A DNA stretch of 64,000 nt, taken from contig CM054115.1 of the NCBI GenBank assembly GCA_028673005.1, forward strand, positions 196,858,370 through 196,922,369, written 5' to 3'. The notes beneath the pieces were generated by a model, which made no database searches, was not told the DNA's origin, and was given only the letters and a program-made list of their open reading frames with translations. Source of the DNA: Tanypteryx hageni. Taxonomy: Eukaryota > Arthropoda > Insecta > Odonata > Petaluridae. Made by a program: the position numbers and the translations under genes. Positions 1 through 12,267 of the stretch are shown here, piece after piece; within the stretch, counting starts at the first letter, position 1; each line of letters opens with the position of its first letter.

Positions 1-1
1 T

Positions 2-473
2 CCGAAATCTTTACTTATAACGAATACGGCTCGAACCCACATTGCTAATGATTCTAAGGAGGAAGTGAAGAAACACTCCAAGCTAGAAATTATTCATGGA
101 GCCCTGGCAACCACTGGATTTTTTATTGAAAAAATCTTTTAAATAAAAAATAAGAAGGTATTGGGAAAATTGGATGATGGACGGATTGCACACCTATTCG
201 AAGTTCGGTAGGATGCAACGAGTGTCATATAGTGAAGTTTGCAAATGGATTGTTAATTGTTGTGCTGAAATCACTCCTAATTGCATCATGAATGGATTCC
301 GATCATCGGATATTTGTTCATACAGAAATGACCATGACCTATGTGACTCTTCGTCCGAAGGATGCGAAAACACTCCTGAAAATAGGATTCCAGATTTTTT
401 TCTTGATGTCATGAATAATGTCGATATAAATTGTGAAACTAAATCTGAGGATTTTGATGGATTCGAATTGTAA
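2..473 (+). pseudogene. pogo/Tigger-like DDE transposase, C-terminal fragment
   Basis: Two frames join into the end of a pogo/Tigger transposase. Bases 2-139 read PKSLLITNTARTH and on to GALATTG, matching the segment around the second catalytic Asp (family form LIMDSxRAH); the Asp is Asn here. A frameshift or deletion near 140 leads into 150-473, which reads WMMDGLHTYSKFGRMQR, then CKWIV and FRSSDI, the usual helical end (family form W-x(6)-I-x-x-SFKxCGI). An enzyme of this type would cut and paste DNA in the nucleus at TA sites. The 5' part lies outside the window. With the catalytic Asp lost and the frame broken it is dead. Confidence 0.6.
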
Positions 474-483
474 TATTTTTCCA

Positions 484-1305
484 TTTATGAAATATTAAAA
501 CAGATTTTTAATTAAATAGGTGATGTTTTCATAATTAAACAACCTTACTCCCCAAGGTCTGTAGTAGCTATGGTAAAGAAGTTTATAGGTAAAACGCAAT
601 TTGCGAAATTGAATAACATTATTGTTGCGGATGTGCATTTTTTATAAATTAATTTACAATAGTAAATAATTATTTAAGAATTGGATTTTAGATAGACAAT
701 GTTTGGCTTAAAAATATATACCTTATAGATAACGCGGACTCAAAAATTACTTCGAAGAACCTTAAAAAACCTTGTATAACGCGCGCGTTATCTACGAGAC
801 TTTAAGGCACTAAATATCGACCAATGGCAATGGAAAAATATACACTAAACTACGGTTAATTTTAATTTATAAGCGTTTTTCTTTTATAAACATACACAGT
901 CGACAAGACGTATATATTCGTATGTATATGAGAAAGTTCGTGCAATGTATATTGCGCCATTTCTTTAGATTGGATCGCGTAGTATTAGTTTGTCATAACT
1001 GCCTGTAAACTATGACGTATGCGTGCATTAATTAGCAGGTTAATAAATTAAATAAAAATTAATGAAACTAACTTTTATGTAGACTAAAAAGTAAACAAAA
1101 TATAAATTTAACATTATAATTTAACATGTTGCAAAAAAGAAAAATAGATTTGGAGAAATAAATGTAGTTTCAAAAATATTATTAAAAAATATTCATTCGT
1201 GTAACATAACGCTACACAACTTTTGTATGTCCAAAAGTATTTTTAATATATGAAACATTCAAATATATGAGTTTTCAGACCCTAAGTACTCAGGCTTTCT
1301 TTTAT

Positions 1306-1306
<1 letters not shown>
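484..1306. other. AT-rich sequence without a recognised gene
   Basis: Low-complexity AT-rich DNA with no credible ORF. A short inverted pair (TAGATAACGCG near 725, CGCGTTATCTA near 786) might be pogo end debris, but nothing firmer is visible. Confidence 0.5.
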
Positions 1307-1371
<65 letters not shown>

Positions 1372-1380
1372 TATACATAA
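1307..1380. repeat. (TG)n/(TA)n microsatellite
   Basis: A short TG run passes into about 25 TA units and then a mixed CA/TA tail. Confidence 0.95.
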
Positions 1381-3336
1381 TATCAGAATATATATACACA
1401 ATACATATACATTTCATATATATATGTCTTATTGTTAGTATTATGTGATGGCCTGTAGCGGTAAATACGATTCGTTCCCTCCAATTGTACGTTATATCTT
1501 CGATTCTTCAAAGATGATGAATCGAAAGGATATCTTCTTAGACAGTCATCTGATTTAAAAATTCAAACGAAATTGATTCATTTCAGAAAAAATACATAAA
1601 GTATATATTTTAAAATTACGATTTTCTGGTAAGATATTTCAATTCCTTGTGGCCAGAGTTAATGGTGTCGCTTCTAGACAGCCAGTCAAACTCCGGACTT
1701 ACACTTGCTCCATTATAGTGTTATGATTTAGAATAATACTTTTAATCCCCGCCACTTATAAAATCCTTTACTTTTGTTTTACTGACGTAACCTATGATGG
1801 AATAGATTAACAAGTTTTATGTTTTATTTTTCATATTTTTAGTATATAGAAAAAGTTTTACAATTGTGAAAAATGTGATATGGAGTTTTTCATGAAAACG
1901 TAATATATGTTTTATTTCCCTGAGTCCAAAAAAGTCGTTTTCGACATGAAAGCTTTCTGTGTCTGTGCGCGGCTGTAGGGTCTAAACGTTTGCAAGAAAT
2001 CTAATATTTATGCGTGCAGTCATCTAAAGAGATGAAAGATATAGTGTTACAATAAAAGGTAGATTATTCTGTTACGTTGTCTCAAAATGTAGATTTATTC
2101 AGAAATGTTCCTACCGATTTTGAGTATACTTCATTCAATTATAGAGGTTGCTGTCTTAAACAATACTACTAAGTATAATTGAGACATGGTTAGGTGATAA
2201 ATCTAGATGTAAACTGGCTTGCCGTATAGTATCTACGCCATCTCCATCTAATCTCCTTTTCTCTCTTTGGCATTCCTTCTCCTGTGATCAACACTTATTC
2301 TTTTATTCTCATTTTCATCCTTCTTTATCTCTTCTATCCTCTTCATCTCTCTCTTTCTCACACCAAAATAACTTCTTTGTCCCTCTCTCTCTCTGTTTCT
2401 CCATTACATCTCTTTTTCTTACATGTAAGTCCTCTCTAGTTGGCCTTCTAAAAAGCCTCTCTCCCAGCGAGAGAGAGAGAGAGAGAGAGTTAGAGCTGCT
2501 GTTGTGAACCGAGGTCTCTTCCTTTCTTTTCCATCGCTCTTTGCAAACCTCTCCCTCTCAGAGTTCGCTCCAAAACTTCTTTTCCCCATTTCCTCTACAA
2601 ACACTTCTTGGCCTCCTACCTTCTTATTTTTTCACCCTTGTGGACTTTCTTCTTCCCCTCTATTTATATATTTCCTTGGCCTGCTGCTCCGGCATGCCTC
2701 AACGGAGTTAAAAGGAAAATTGAGGGCGCTCTATTTTCCGGCCGAGGTTCACGCCGCAAAGAGGAAGCTTCTCAAAAGAGAGGGAAGGATATAAAATGAA
2801 TGGATTGAAGGGAACACTATTCAATAACACGCAGAGGCCTTTCTAGGGCGGACGCCTTGGAAACGCTTTATCGCACATTAAGGTTAAGGAGATGGCAACT
2901 GCTGCACACGAGAAGTTTTGTTTTGAGATGCGAGGTGAAAAGAGAGGAATGAAGGAGAATGTGGAGGGAGGAAACGAAGGGGGAGGTAGAAAGGGGAGGG
3001 AGTAGGAAGGGAAGAGGGAGAGAAAATGTAGAGGGAGGTAGGCGTTGGAAGGAGAAAGAGGATTGGAAGGGAGCAGTGGGAAAGAGATGAGTGGCTGACA
3101 ATGCTGAGGTATAAAGAAGGGCATTCCAATTGAAAATGCAAGTAGAATATATATTTACATATTTACTGCCTCCGTATCATTTAAGTATGGATTTTCCAAT
3201 TATCTACGATTTTTTTTATTTTGCGTAAAATGGCTCAAAATACCTCAGATGATATTTATAATTATTACGTATAAAATTGCCGTAAAAATTAAATTTGTTC
3301 TCTGATCTCTTATTGGGGAAAATAGAATGTCATTCA

Positions 3337-3338
<2 letters not shown>
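1381..3338. other. Intergenic DNA with pyrimidine- and purine-rich tracts
   Basis: No gene recognised. 2230-2460 is strongly pyrimidine rich with a (GA)n run at 2467-2489; 2935-3120 is almost pure purine. The ORFs on both strands here follow from this composition and resemble no protein I know. Confidence 0.6.

Positions 3339-3387
<49 letters not shown>
3339..3387. repeat. (TA)n microsatellite
   Basis: About 24 TA units, immediately abutting a mariner transposase remnant on its right. Confidence 0.95.
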
Positions 3388-3390
<3 letters not shown>

Positions 3391-4236
3391 AGGACACCAG
3401 GAACCACCCAGCCTAAGCTTAGCAATGTCATTGTTGTCAAATTAGCTGTGAGGACGTGCATTATCTTGCAGCAGTATGATTCCCTTTGATAGTTTTCCAG
3501 GCCTTTTATTGCAAATTGCAGGATGAACATCATTGGAAAGCCAGTTGTTGTAATACTGAGCATTATCTGTTTGTCGAGGTGGCAGAAAAGTAAGATGAAT
3601 CACCTCTTTGGAATTCCAAAAGACACATGCCAGGATCTTGCCAGTTTAAGACTTGAATTTTTTAGGAGATGGGGGAATCATTTGTGGCACCATTACATAC
3701 TGGACCTCTTTTATTCTGGAAAGGTTTATGTACCCATGTCTCGTCAAAAGTCACTGCCGAAATTCATTTTCTTCCAGTTAATACCGTTTCAGATATTCGG
3801 CAAACACAGCAACACGTTGTGCCTTCTGGTCGAACGTCAACATTTTTGGGACCTACCGTGCGCACACTTTCTTGAACAATAAGTGTTCCTGAATAATTTT
3901 CTCTACTCATCCAACACTTACGCACACTTTTTAAGCAATATCAAGCACTGTAATTTGACTGTTTTCCGATATCAGTTCCTTAACGCGACGAATGTTCACA
4001 TCTGTGACAGCTGTATGTTGCACGTGATCTTGTGGTTGATTTGCGACTTCTTCACGGCCTTGAGAAAACTTGTTGCATCAATCATACAGACTTGCACATG
4101 ATATGGTCTCTTCTGCATATAGTATATATATATAGTTCACTTAATCTCAGGAGAATTTCAGTGGGCTTCACCTTTTCTTTCAACAGAAATTTGATATTAC
4201 AGCGGTTCTACACTCGGAGTGACAGGGTCTGACGCC
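3388..4236 (-). pseudogene. mariner (DD34D-type) transposase pseudogene
   Basis: Read on the minus strand across several frames. A degraded N-terminal helix-turn-helix begins near 4230; next come VTDVNIRRVKELI, KVCARxVPKMLT, then DETWVH and WCHKxFP around the first Asp, and finally LLQDNARPHS about 3435, the HDNARPH block with the second Asp. LSLGWVV follows and the frame runs out at the (TA)n tract, so the third catalytic Asp is missing. These are the standard blocks of a roughly 345-residue mariner transposase (cut-and-paste, TA target). At least four frameshifts or stops make it inactive. No inverted terminal repeats recognised. Confidence 0.8.
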
Positions 4237-4405
4237 ATCTTGTACTTCTTCTATTGCGCAAGCGCGGATGGAACGGTTCTGTATCAGATAGTGAGAGAAA
4301 TATTGCCACTAACTACTAGGATGAGTGTTTTGATGTTCTAGTGCAGATATATTTTGTAAAAAAATGAAGTCTAGGTCAACTATTAACCACCACCGTATAT
4401 ATACA

Positions 4406-4865
4406 GGTTGTACCATGTAAAACGCAACCCACAAGAGCAAAGTAACATTTATTACAAGTTTAATTATATATACACTGTATATTGTTAGTTATTTGTTATA
4501 AATAGTTTCAACCGCTATACAGAAGGTTGCTGAAAATGTCCACATCCTTCTCGGTGACATGCTTCAACCCATTTCACTGCGTTCATGTTTCACAAAACTT
4601 TTTCATTAGACGGTATATTGATGTCTTGTCGGATACTTCCTTAACTGGATATGAATTTATGAATGCCTCACGAACTGCAGTAAATGATTTCAAAGAAAAA
4701 TAATGCTAAACAATAAGCACACGCTCTCTTTCGTTAAAAACCATGTTTGTACCTCTAACGCTAATCAGCAACTAAGGACGCCAGCTATGAGATAGTGAAA
4801 GTCATCATGACATGTACGTATGTGTACAGTAGTGTGAGGGGAATCAACAAAGAGGGAAAGAACCC
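4406..4865 (-). mobile_element. Internally deleted IS630/mariner-like element (DUF4817-type N-terminus)
   Basis: The minus strand from about 4745 to 4615 reads ERVLIV, then SFTAVREAFINSYPVKEVS and IYRLMKKFCET, the DUF4817-type DNA-binding start of IS630-like transposases. Straight after it comes WVEACHREGCGHFQQ, which resembles the last residues of the same enzyme (family form RxCxxxxGGHFEHLL). The whole DDE core between is absent, so this looks like a deletion derivative. The left edge is set at the CAGG following a TA run at 4396-4405; the right edge is approximate. Confidence 0.5.
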
Positions 4866-5029
4866 CTCTGAATACCTGTGCTTATGAACAATATCAAATT
4901 TTGGGTTGCATATGTCGTCAAACTTCTGGGATCTATTTCACTGACTATAGGGATGAAAAAAGCTTATATGAACATGTGTCCGAAAATGCAGCCTTTCCAA
5001 ACTACAACCTCTCTTTATTGTACCTTTAG

Positions 5030-5870
5030 AGTGGCATCACAGAATATGCTCGAAATGGCCACCTTAAGCAGTAACACACGCCTCAGCACGTCTTCGCATT
5101 GACTGACGGACTCGATCAAGAATTGCGGGAGTGTTTCAAATGTTCTGAAAACTATCAACGATACGATTCCGGAGGACTTCTGCAGTAGGAATTGGCGTTG
5201 CGTAGACAAGCCTTTTCAGATGACCCCAAAAGAAATAATCCAATGAATTTTGATCCGGGGAACGTGCGGGCCAAGCAGTTGACATCCCTCTACCTATCCA
5301 GCGGTCAGGGTATGCATAGTTGAGAAATTCTTAGGCGAGCAAACTGAAATGCGCAGGAGCCCCATCGTGCGTAAACTGCAATTGGTGTCGCGTTTCCAAT
5401 GGCACATCTTCAAGCAAGATGGGCAGCTTCACTTTTAAAAAATATCTGTAAGTTTGAGGATTAAGTGTAGGTGGCAAGAAATGAGATTCCATTAAATTTT
5501 CTTCAATTATGCCGCTCAAACGTTGCAGGAAAACTGTTCCTGATGACGAGATTAGATAATAGAATGAAGATTTTCTTCTGTTCATAATTGGTAGTTGTGA
5601 AAATTATAATTGCGTTTCTAGTAAATTTTTCTTCATCAGTGAAGAGAACCAAAGCGAGAATGCGAGGGTCAACACACCGTTGCATCAACCACTGGTACAG
5701 CATAACCTGTGGAGGGAAAATAGTTGTTGTAGCAGTCAGTTGTAGCCCGGAAAGGCAGCGTTTTTGGAAATACGTATATGTATTGTTTTGTTAAAAATCT
5801 GAGAGGCCGATGTGTATGAAACATATGAAATGGGTATGTGAGCACTATCTTGAGAGCGAATAACACAACG
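5030..5870 (-). pseudogene. IS630/mariner-like transposase pseudogene
   Basis: Across frames the minus strand gives CYQWLMQRCVDP, then VLFTDEEKFTRNAI (first Asp), LPILLEDVPLETR, FTHDGAPAHFSL (second Asp), DRWIGRG, WPARSPDQNSLDYFFWG (third Asp) and finally GGHFEHIL. These are the blocks in correct order of the IS630-like group also seen at 30.5 kb and 36 kb. All three catalytic Asp are present, but stops and frameshifts (near 5330 and 5590) break the frame, and the N-terminal DNA-binding part was not found. I could not see a matching pair of terminal repeats. Confidence 0.75.
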
Positions 5871-6625
5871 AGAAGTGAACTTAGATAATTGTTATTATTA
5901 TTGTCTTATTCATAATATAACGTTAAAACTATAGGTTTTCACGATTACTATTATCTAAGTCCAATTATTATGCACATGTATTGTTATTGTTATACAAGTA
6001 AATTTTAATGTTAAAGGGGCAAGAGGTGATTAGGTTTTGGTTAAAATCGGTCAACCGGAAGTGGGTGTTTACTCTTATCACATCCGTTTTTATATTTGCT
6101 TTAATACTTGATCAATGTAAAAAATTATTGGAATAACAGTTTTAGGAAATTTAATTTTTTAGAACATTTGTTCAAAACATTTGTCTAAACATCGTTAAGA
6201 GATATTTTAAAAACTATATTTTTTAGCTGCCACCACCGCACCACGTGGAGGCAACTTTTGTAAATTCTATACTGCGTTTCAAATGACTTGGTGACTGACG
6301 TTTCGTTCATATTCGGGACCGCTCGTATCTCTCCCTGCAGCGGTGTGGAGGCCAAATAACTCAAACTCGGCGTTGCCGTATCGACTACATTGGAATGCAC
6401 CTTGCGCTGGGCTCGTGAGGCAAAGGAAATTCGTGAACTTCAGCGGCGTAAGCAATTGGCAACACAGCACACACAACTCGATGTTTGCAAGGGAGATAGC
6501 CGAGTTTTTGTCCGTGGACCTACTTCATTGTTATTGGTTCCCTCAAGGTCACGCTTTTGGAAGCTTTCTCTTCTCAGTCTCTCTCTCCAAACCTCTGCTA
6601 TTTGAAACGCAATATAGTTACATCT
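5871..6625. other. Unassigned sequence
   Basis: 6240-6610 is less AT-rich than its surroundings and has ORFs of 60-100 codons on both strands (plus strand includes LRWAREAKEIRELQRRKQL), none recognised. It could be an unknown exon or TE fragment. Confidence 0.35.
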
Positions 6626-6628
6626 TAA

Positions 6629-7107
6629 AGCTCGTCCACACTTGACGAACGAACATGAACGAACATACTATCACGAAAGAACATAGGCGCACGAGAACAA
6701 ACATAGGTGCACGAGAACGAACATAGACGCAAGCGAACGAACAATGAAAAACGATGTTTGAGAGACATCCTATTTAGAGAAACTAATAGAAATGACATCC
6801 AAGCATCAAACTTCTTCTTGCCCAATTTGTATTGAGAGCTTTTGGTGTCGCATCAAATGGGAATGCCTTTTACATCTACAACAAAAGATACGGTGACGTC
6901 GTCCCATCACTCCTTCTCTGTCGACACTGAACGCTTGGACAAATACATGTCCACACGAACATGAACGAACATTTCCCTTTGATGTACCGACAGACGGCGG
7001 ATCATTGCTCGTTTGTGGTCGTTCATGTTCGTTCGCGTTTGAAGACACGTCCACACTGTGCAATGTGTATGCTCGTTCGTGGTCGTTTGCCAAGTGTTGA
7101 CGCGGCT
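6629..7107. mobile_element. Harbinger-like MITE with TAA target duplication
   Basis: Inverted ends AGCTCGTCCACACTTG and, reversed on the right, AGCCGCGTCAACACTTG, each flanked by TAA (6626-6628 and 7108-7110). The interior is rich in GAACGAACAT-type repeats reading inward from both ends. No coding capacity is recognised, so an autonomous relative would have to move it. The 3-bp TWA target fits PIF/Harbinger; because TTAA is also present on both sides, piggyBac cannot be fully excluded. Confidence 0.6.
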
Positions 7108-7110
7108 TAA

Positions 7111-9082
7111 TTACACTCCTTTTTATTTTCTTAATTTTTGGAGCTTCGTGGCTATATCCAATATTAGAAGGCTACGGTTTGAATTTATTTCGGTTCTTTG
7201 TAAAGTTTGAATTTTTCTCGCAGTCCCTTAAAATATTAATTATCATTTAACATTTTTGGAATTTTTAGAATTATTTCTGGTATGGAGCAAGTCCTGTGGT
7301 CACCACATTGTGGTGGCTAAATCAGATTTATTTATTTAAATTTTTTTAAATACCTAATTCACGCATTCCCGTTGTATTTTACGGGAAATTACGCTAGTGT
7401 ATTACAAATATGTAGCTTCTTCTTACATAGGATTCAGGATGATATTAATGTTTCGGTGCTTCAAAAAAAGTAACAGACTTGAAGGTCGGCAGAATGATAG
7501 GTCTTTGGGTAATTTCAATGAGAAAAATCGAAAATGTCAAAAATATTTATTATTAAGGGATTATTGTTAACCCCACTGTTCCATTTCAATGCCCCATAAG
7601 AAAAATATGGGTATCAATGCAGGGCTTTGTAAAAATGCATTTTTAAATTCATAAAAATCAATATAGAAACTCAAGCCGAATACAGTTCTCTGGCTGAAAG
7701 ATTAAGGCTTAATATTTTTGAAGAATATATTGAAAGTGGTGCCGAACTAGGGTAGAAATTTGTTTTTCCTCGGGAAAAAGGAAATTTTAAGCAATGAAAT
7801 ATTTCAACTATGCACCATTAAAACGAGTCCAATGCTTTTAAATGGGAATTGGTAATCTGCGTTGTAGTGGCATCCATTTAATGCTCTTTATTACGGGATT
7901 GATTTCAACCAACGACGTACACATATGATGAATACGAATTGTTATCTAATTTTAACTGGTCCATAATGAGCCCATTTTGCAATAAAGATACAGATTGCTG
8001 GTCGAATAGAGTTCCTTAAATTGCTAGGGTAAGAGCTCTTAGTTGGGGTCACTTACTTTGGACTAAGATATTTTTGCTCTATGAATCTACATGATTACGT
8101 GTTGCTGCTTTGTTGGTGGATTGTGTTTCGTTGACGTCGCACTCCCCTCTATTTGAGATGCATCCTTTCAGATCGAGCGAATTCCGAGTAATATTTGAAA
8201 TAGGTCACTCTCGCACGGACGGATTCTTTCGAATGCAAGCCCAATCGTTTCTTTCGGTCAAAGGTTTGTGAAGTCGTATAAATGCAACATTTTTTTCCTT
8301 TCTTTAACTCCACAATAGTTACTTTTGCAGAAATAAAATCTGATAGCTTTATTCAGTTTCTTTGTTCTGACTTAAAAAATAAAAATTAATATGAAGAAAA
8401 ATGTTCCATAAACACAACCAAAGAGTGTCCTTACTTTCTGAGTGCACAAGAGTACAATCAGTGGATCGTCATAATCCACAAATCAGTGGCAACTACCCTA
8501 GGCGTGCCGGCATATTTGTTTGTATAGTTTCCGAACGTACCAGCTTACTTCCGTTCGTATATTTAACTGCTTAACGTGCATTTACGATGCTAACCTTTTG
8601 AATTTACTGAAATATCTATCTCTAATCAAGAGGCGTAAGTGCCATAAACGCTCCCAAAGTGCATATGAAAGACTTATTTATACAGTTAGAATTAGAAGCT
8701 GTGAGATAAGGAGGGTTAATGAAATCGGATATTGGATGCGCCTCATATCTGGTCTAAGTACAATTATGAGTCATGCAGAACAAATATAAACTGAAGTACA
8801 ATCAAAGGTATCATAATCTGTTACGAAACAAATTTAATATACGATATTTTATGTTTTACAGAAACCGCATTACTAATATTAACGATCTATGTATCATTAT
8901 TTCTGACAATTATTTTATATATATTTATATAGCTTTTGGACCTCAGATCAACGTATTTGGATACGCATCCCTCAATTTCCAATAATGAAAACAACTCGTT
9001 TAGCGCTATCATTTATAGGATCACATACCTCACGTTAAACGGGCTATTAATTTACATACATGAATGCAGAATTGTCACCTAC
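7111..9082. other. Intron or intergenic AT-rich DNA
   Basis: No gene recognised. It lies just downstream, in gene orientation, of the dpr-like exon, so the first part is presumably its following intron. I looked for the next immunoglobulin-domain exon (WxRxRD, HxEDWTLxI-type blocks) on the minus strand and saw none. Confidence 0.4.
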
Positions 9083-9252
9083 CGTTCGGTTTCCCAGATT
9101 TTTGACGCGACAGTTGAGATACGCTGTGCGCCCAACAAGTTCTGTCAAGTTGCTCGGGACGGATGTGTCGAAATAAGGTCCAGTGCCTGGAGTTGGTAGT
9201 TCCTGCAAGAACTCGGTGCGAAACCTCCTCGAGCCGTAGAGACTGCCGACAC
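9083..9252 (-). CDS. Internal exon of a Dpr-family immunoglobulin-domain gene
   Basis: 170 bp exon, 56 full codons. The protein begins VGSLYGSRRF, continues with TGPYFDTSVPSN and ends AYLNCRVKNLGNRT, the start of the first Ig domain of Dpr (defective proboscis extension response) cell-surface proteins, including the first domain Cys (residue 47). Dpr proteins are neuronal cell-adhesion molecules that bind DIP partners in synaptic wiring. Splice signals agree: a pyrimidine-rich stretch and CAG just 5' of the exon, and donor GTAGGT just 3' (plus-strand 9077-9082). The incoming intron is phase 1 and the outgoing one phase 0. The match to the family is almost gap-free with no stop, so it looks like a live exon. 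Neighbouring exons are not visible, so introns are long. Which dpr paralogue it is cannot be told. Confidence 0.9.
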
Positions 9253-10094
9253 CTGAAACGTACAGAAGAAAATACGTCACGCTTCCTGGATGCGGGGTTT
9301 GCGCAATTTGTTTATTTTCTCATGCGAATAATAAACCAAAAACTATTATACGACAGTTCTGAAGTCTTGGAGTAACATTTAGAGTTTAAATGATACGAAT
9401 TAAACAAATATTTTGCTTCAATATGTTCTAAGTATATACTACCTAAATCAGGAAAATGAAAATGCATATATACCGGTTTGTGATGTTACTTCTCGCCAAA
9501 GACATTTACACTGAGACGGAAAATCACTCTATCACACACACTCGGCGAGGTTTTGGGATTCGAAATCACTCTCTTCAGGAGATCTGCCAGCCCCAATTTT
9601 CTTAACTTTGCAAATGTTCAGAGCTACTACACTTTTCACCAAATCTAAGCTTTCGATGGAGACATAACTCATTTAAATCAGTCCTGTATTAAAGGAGTTT
9701 ACATACACACGCAGACGGATTTCATTTTAAGAGATATGTAAAATGTTTGTTTCAAAAATAAGGTAAACAATCTATATGACACAGAATTGGACTTGTGCCC
9801 TTTTTATCTCCCCTTGTAACAAATCGTATGATGATATCACCTTTATTATTTCATCAGCCTGATTCATATCGCCCAACCTCGTGTCATTTTGCGTAAGAAA
9901 TTTGTCTGCGGAATAGAGAATAATTGGTGAGGAACATTTTTATTTTCGGAAAAATGGTTTAAGTATACTCATACTCCTCCTCCCAGCGCAGCCCCTTGCC
10001 TACCGCACCAAATTATACATATACATATATGGTGTACATATAAGTATCATTCGGTTGGTTTGATGATTAGGGAGTTTACATGCATAGTGTGATG
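9253..10094. other. Probable upstream intron of the dpr-like gene
   Basis: Contains the acceptor tract of the dpr exon at 9253-9275. The remainder shows no second exon or recognised repeat. Confidence 0.5.
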
Positions 10095-10345
10095 GTTTCA
10101 CTTTGTTTTTTACACCAGACACTCACACAGAAAGGAGAATAGCCTACTCTTTACAAAAAGCACATACTGGGCCAACTGCTTAACGTCCATTCCGAAGCGC
10201 TGATTTGTGCCATCTCCTCATTTTACACACAAATAGGACCGGGCCGGGCGACCTCTGAAAAAATCCTACTATCGCAGATTCGTTCCCGGTGCCGCTTAGC
10301 GTAGCAGGCAAACGCCCTTCTCACTACAACACCGACACCCCAATG
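10095..10345 (-). mobile_element. tRNA-derived SINE, 3'-truncated copy
   Basis: Minus strand: head GTTGTAGTGAGAAGGG (pol III A-box-like), a CACCGGGAACGAATC stretch (B-box-like), then CGCCCGGCC, and the core ATGGACGTTAAGCAGTTGG. It aligns by eye with copies at 12.3 kb and 22.4 kb but is shorter at the 3' end. It would be transcribed by RNA polymerase III and mobilised by a LINE. Confidence 0.7.
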
Positions 10346-12267
10346 AAACAGTAATGATAAAAACATTTAAATTCAAATTTGAAACAATTTAGGTTAATTT
10401 TTAGTCGAATAAATGGAAACAAAAGAAAATGCGAATTTTAAAAGTGATTACTGAATATGATAAGATGAAAAAGCTGAAAATTTAATAACATCAAAATACT
10501 TTTTGAAATAGATTTTTTTGCGAAAAATACAGGAAATTATAAGTTAAATAAAATTGTTTTTAGAACGAATATTGTATTACAACTAATGGCTTCTTGAAGT
10601 GAAATGTGTATTGCATTTAAAATGACTTTAGTATACAATAAAAGCCGCAAATGTATGAAAAATCTTGATAAATATATTGTACCTTATGCTGTATTCAAAT
10701 GTTTTCAACCTCAAAAACCACAAATGCTTTTTCATTAAGATTTTTTTCATAAATTTGCGGCTTAGGCTATATTTTACTGTAATTTTAATTGCAATATACA
10801 TTTTATTTTAAGAAGCCATAATGCGAAATACAATATTTACTCTAGAAAAGCTACACTTTTATTTCATTAAGATTTTCTTGTTTCAAGCTTTTTGGTGCGC
10901 AACAATTTTTTTTCAAAACGTAATTTTTGTTATTTTGCATTATACTAAATTCGTGTCTTAAGAAAACTTGTTTAAGAAATACTTAGAAAGTTATTTAAAT
11001 ATTATACCAGTCAGGCAGTTTGGATAGTTGTTACAAAAACAGGAAATTTTGAAACTCCTTCAATGAAATAAACGTGTTTAATAAATGAACGCCAGAAGAT
11101 GAGAGACGAAATCGTTAATAACAATTTAACAATGAAATGAAATCTGGCATAATAGCTTTCGTATGCCAATTAATTGTGTCGAACTGCATGTATAAACTAA
11201 TCACTAAAATACTTATATAATAAAACATTTATTATTACAGTTTGAATTTTTGAAAATTCCGTTACATAAACCTAAATTATTTCTTACGGTACAACTTAGG
11301 CTAACTGCCTACTGTGACTCGCGTCAAAGAAATGTGCATATACACACATTACGACCTAATTTTAATCTGCATAACTAAGAAATACTTTCTATGCCACATA
11401 CATAGGTATTAGTTATTTAGGCAAACTCATGATGCTCTCCCTCAAGCATATCTTAATTAGACAAAAGTGAAAATTCCCTAATAATTGGCTGGAACTAATG
11501 TATTACTTTTATCGAGCTCGCATCGTCGTTAAGAATTAATTCCAAATAGCAAAGTAAATGCACAAAACATTAATTGCCATTCCAAGTATTACCGTAATAG
11601 ATCGAAATAAATTCATTTTATAATTGCAATGCAAATATATTTTTCGCAAATTTGAAATTCTGCAACTCCTAAAGTTAAAAATCAATATTAATTATGTTCA
11701 AAACAGTAGTTCTAAAATTTTTACAATGTATAACATTATTTAAAAAATCAGATTTGTCCAGTACATGACTTTCTCCATACATATTAATGTAATAGTAATG
11801 AGATGCTGCTCTCGATACCAGAGTCCACAAGAATAATTATAGGCAGTTACTTTCGTGAATAATTAAAAAAACTGAAAAATTTTACAAGGGAAAATATTTA
11901 GAATCACTTTTCCCATTAATAAAGCAATTAGTTAACCACATTGTTATTTGCTTCATTGAATAACATAATATCGATGCGCGATTAAAATTACCGTGGGAAG
12001 CGCTGGGATCGCTGTCAATATTTAAAAGAAATTTTGTTTGCAAAGTATGACACTAGGTGGCATTGGCGTAATTTTTATCGCAATTAAAATTTAGCTTGGC
12101 AGCGTAGGCATCACTGTCAACAATTAGAGAATTTTATCATAGGAACAGAAATAAAGGTATCACCTCGCGACGCACTCACCAAATCCAGAAAAATAATCGT
12201 AATATCTCTTAAACAATCCGTTTTACGAAGAAATGTTTCAAACAAAACTTATAGAAAATTATATTGT
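10346..12267. other. AT-rich sequence, nothing recognised
   Basis: Very AT-rich with poly-A and poly-T runs. 10620-10830 contains a loose inverted similarity (TTTCATAAATTTGCGGCTT against AAGCCGCAAATGTATGAAA), perhaps a decayed MITE. Confidence 0.4.

Noticed and set aside
2504..3141. Overlapping ORFs of 63-96 codons, Ser/Phe/Leu/Pro rich
   Set aside because: They come from pyrimidine/purine-biased DNA and have no domain, signal or conserved motif.
3295..3563. ORFs on both strands reading YIYIYI repeats (also at 35.0, 37.1, 42.9, 47.6, 48.1 and 56.9 kb)
   Set aside because: They are (TA)n microsatellites read in frame; TA repeats have no stop in one reading and code for Tyr-Ile alternation.
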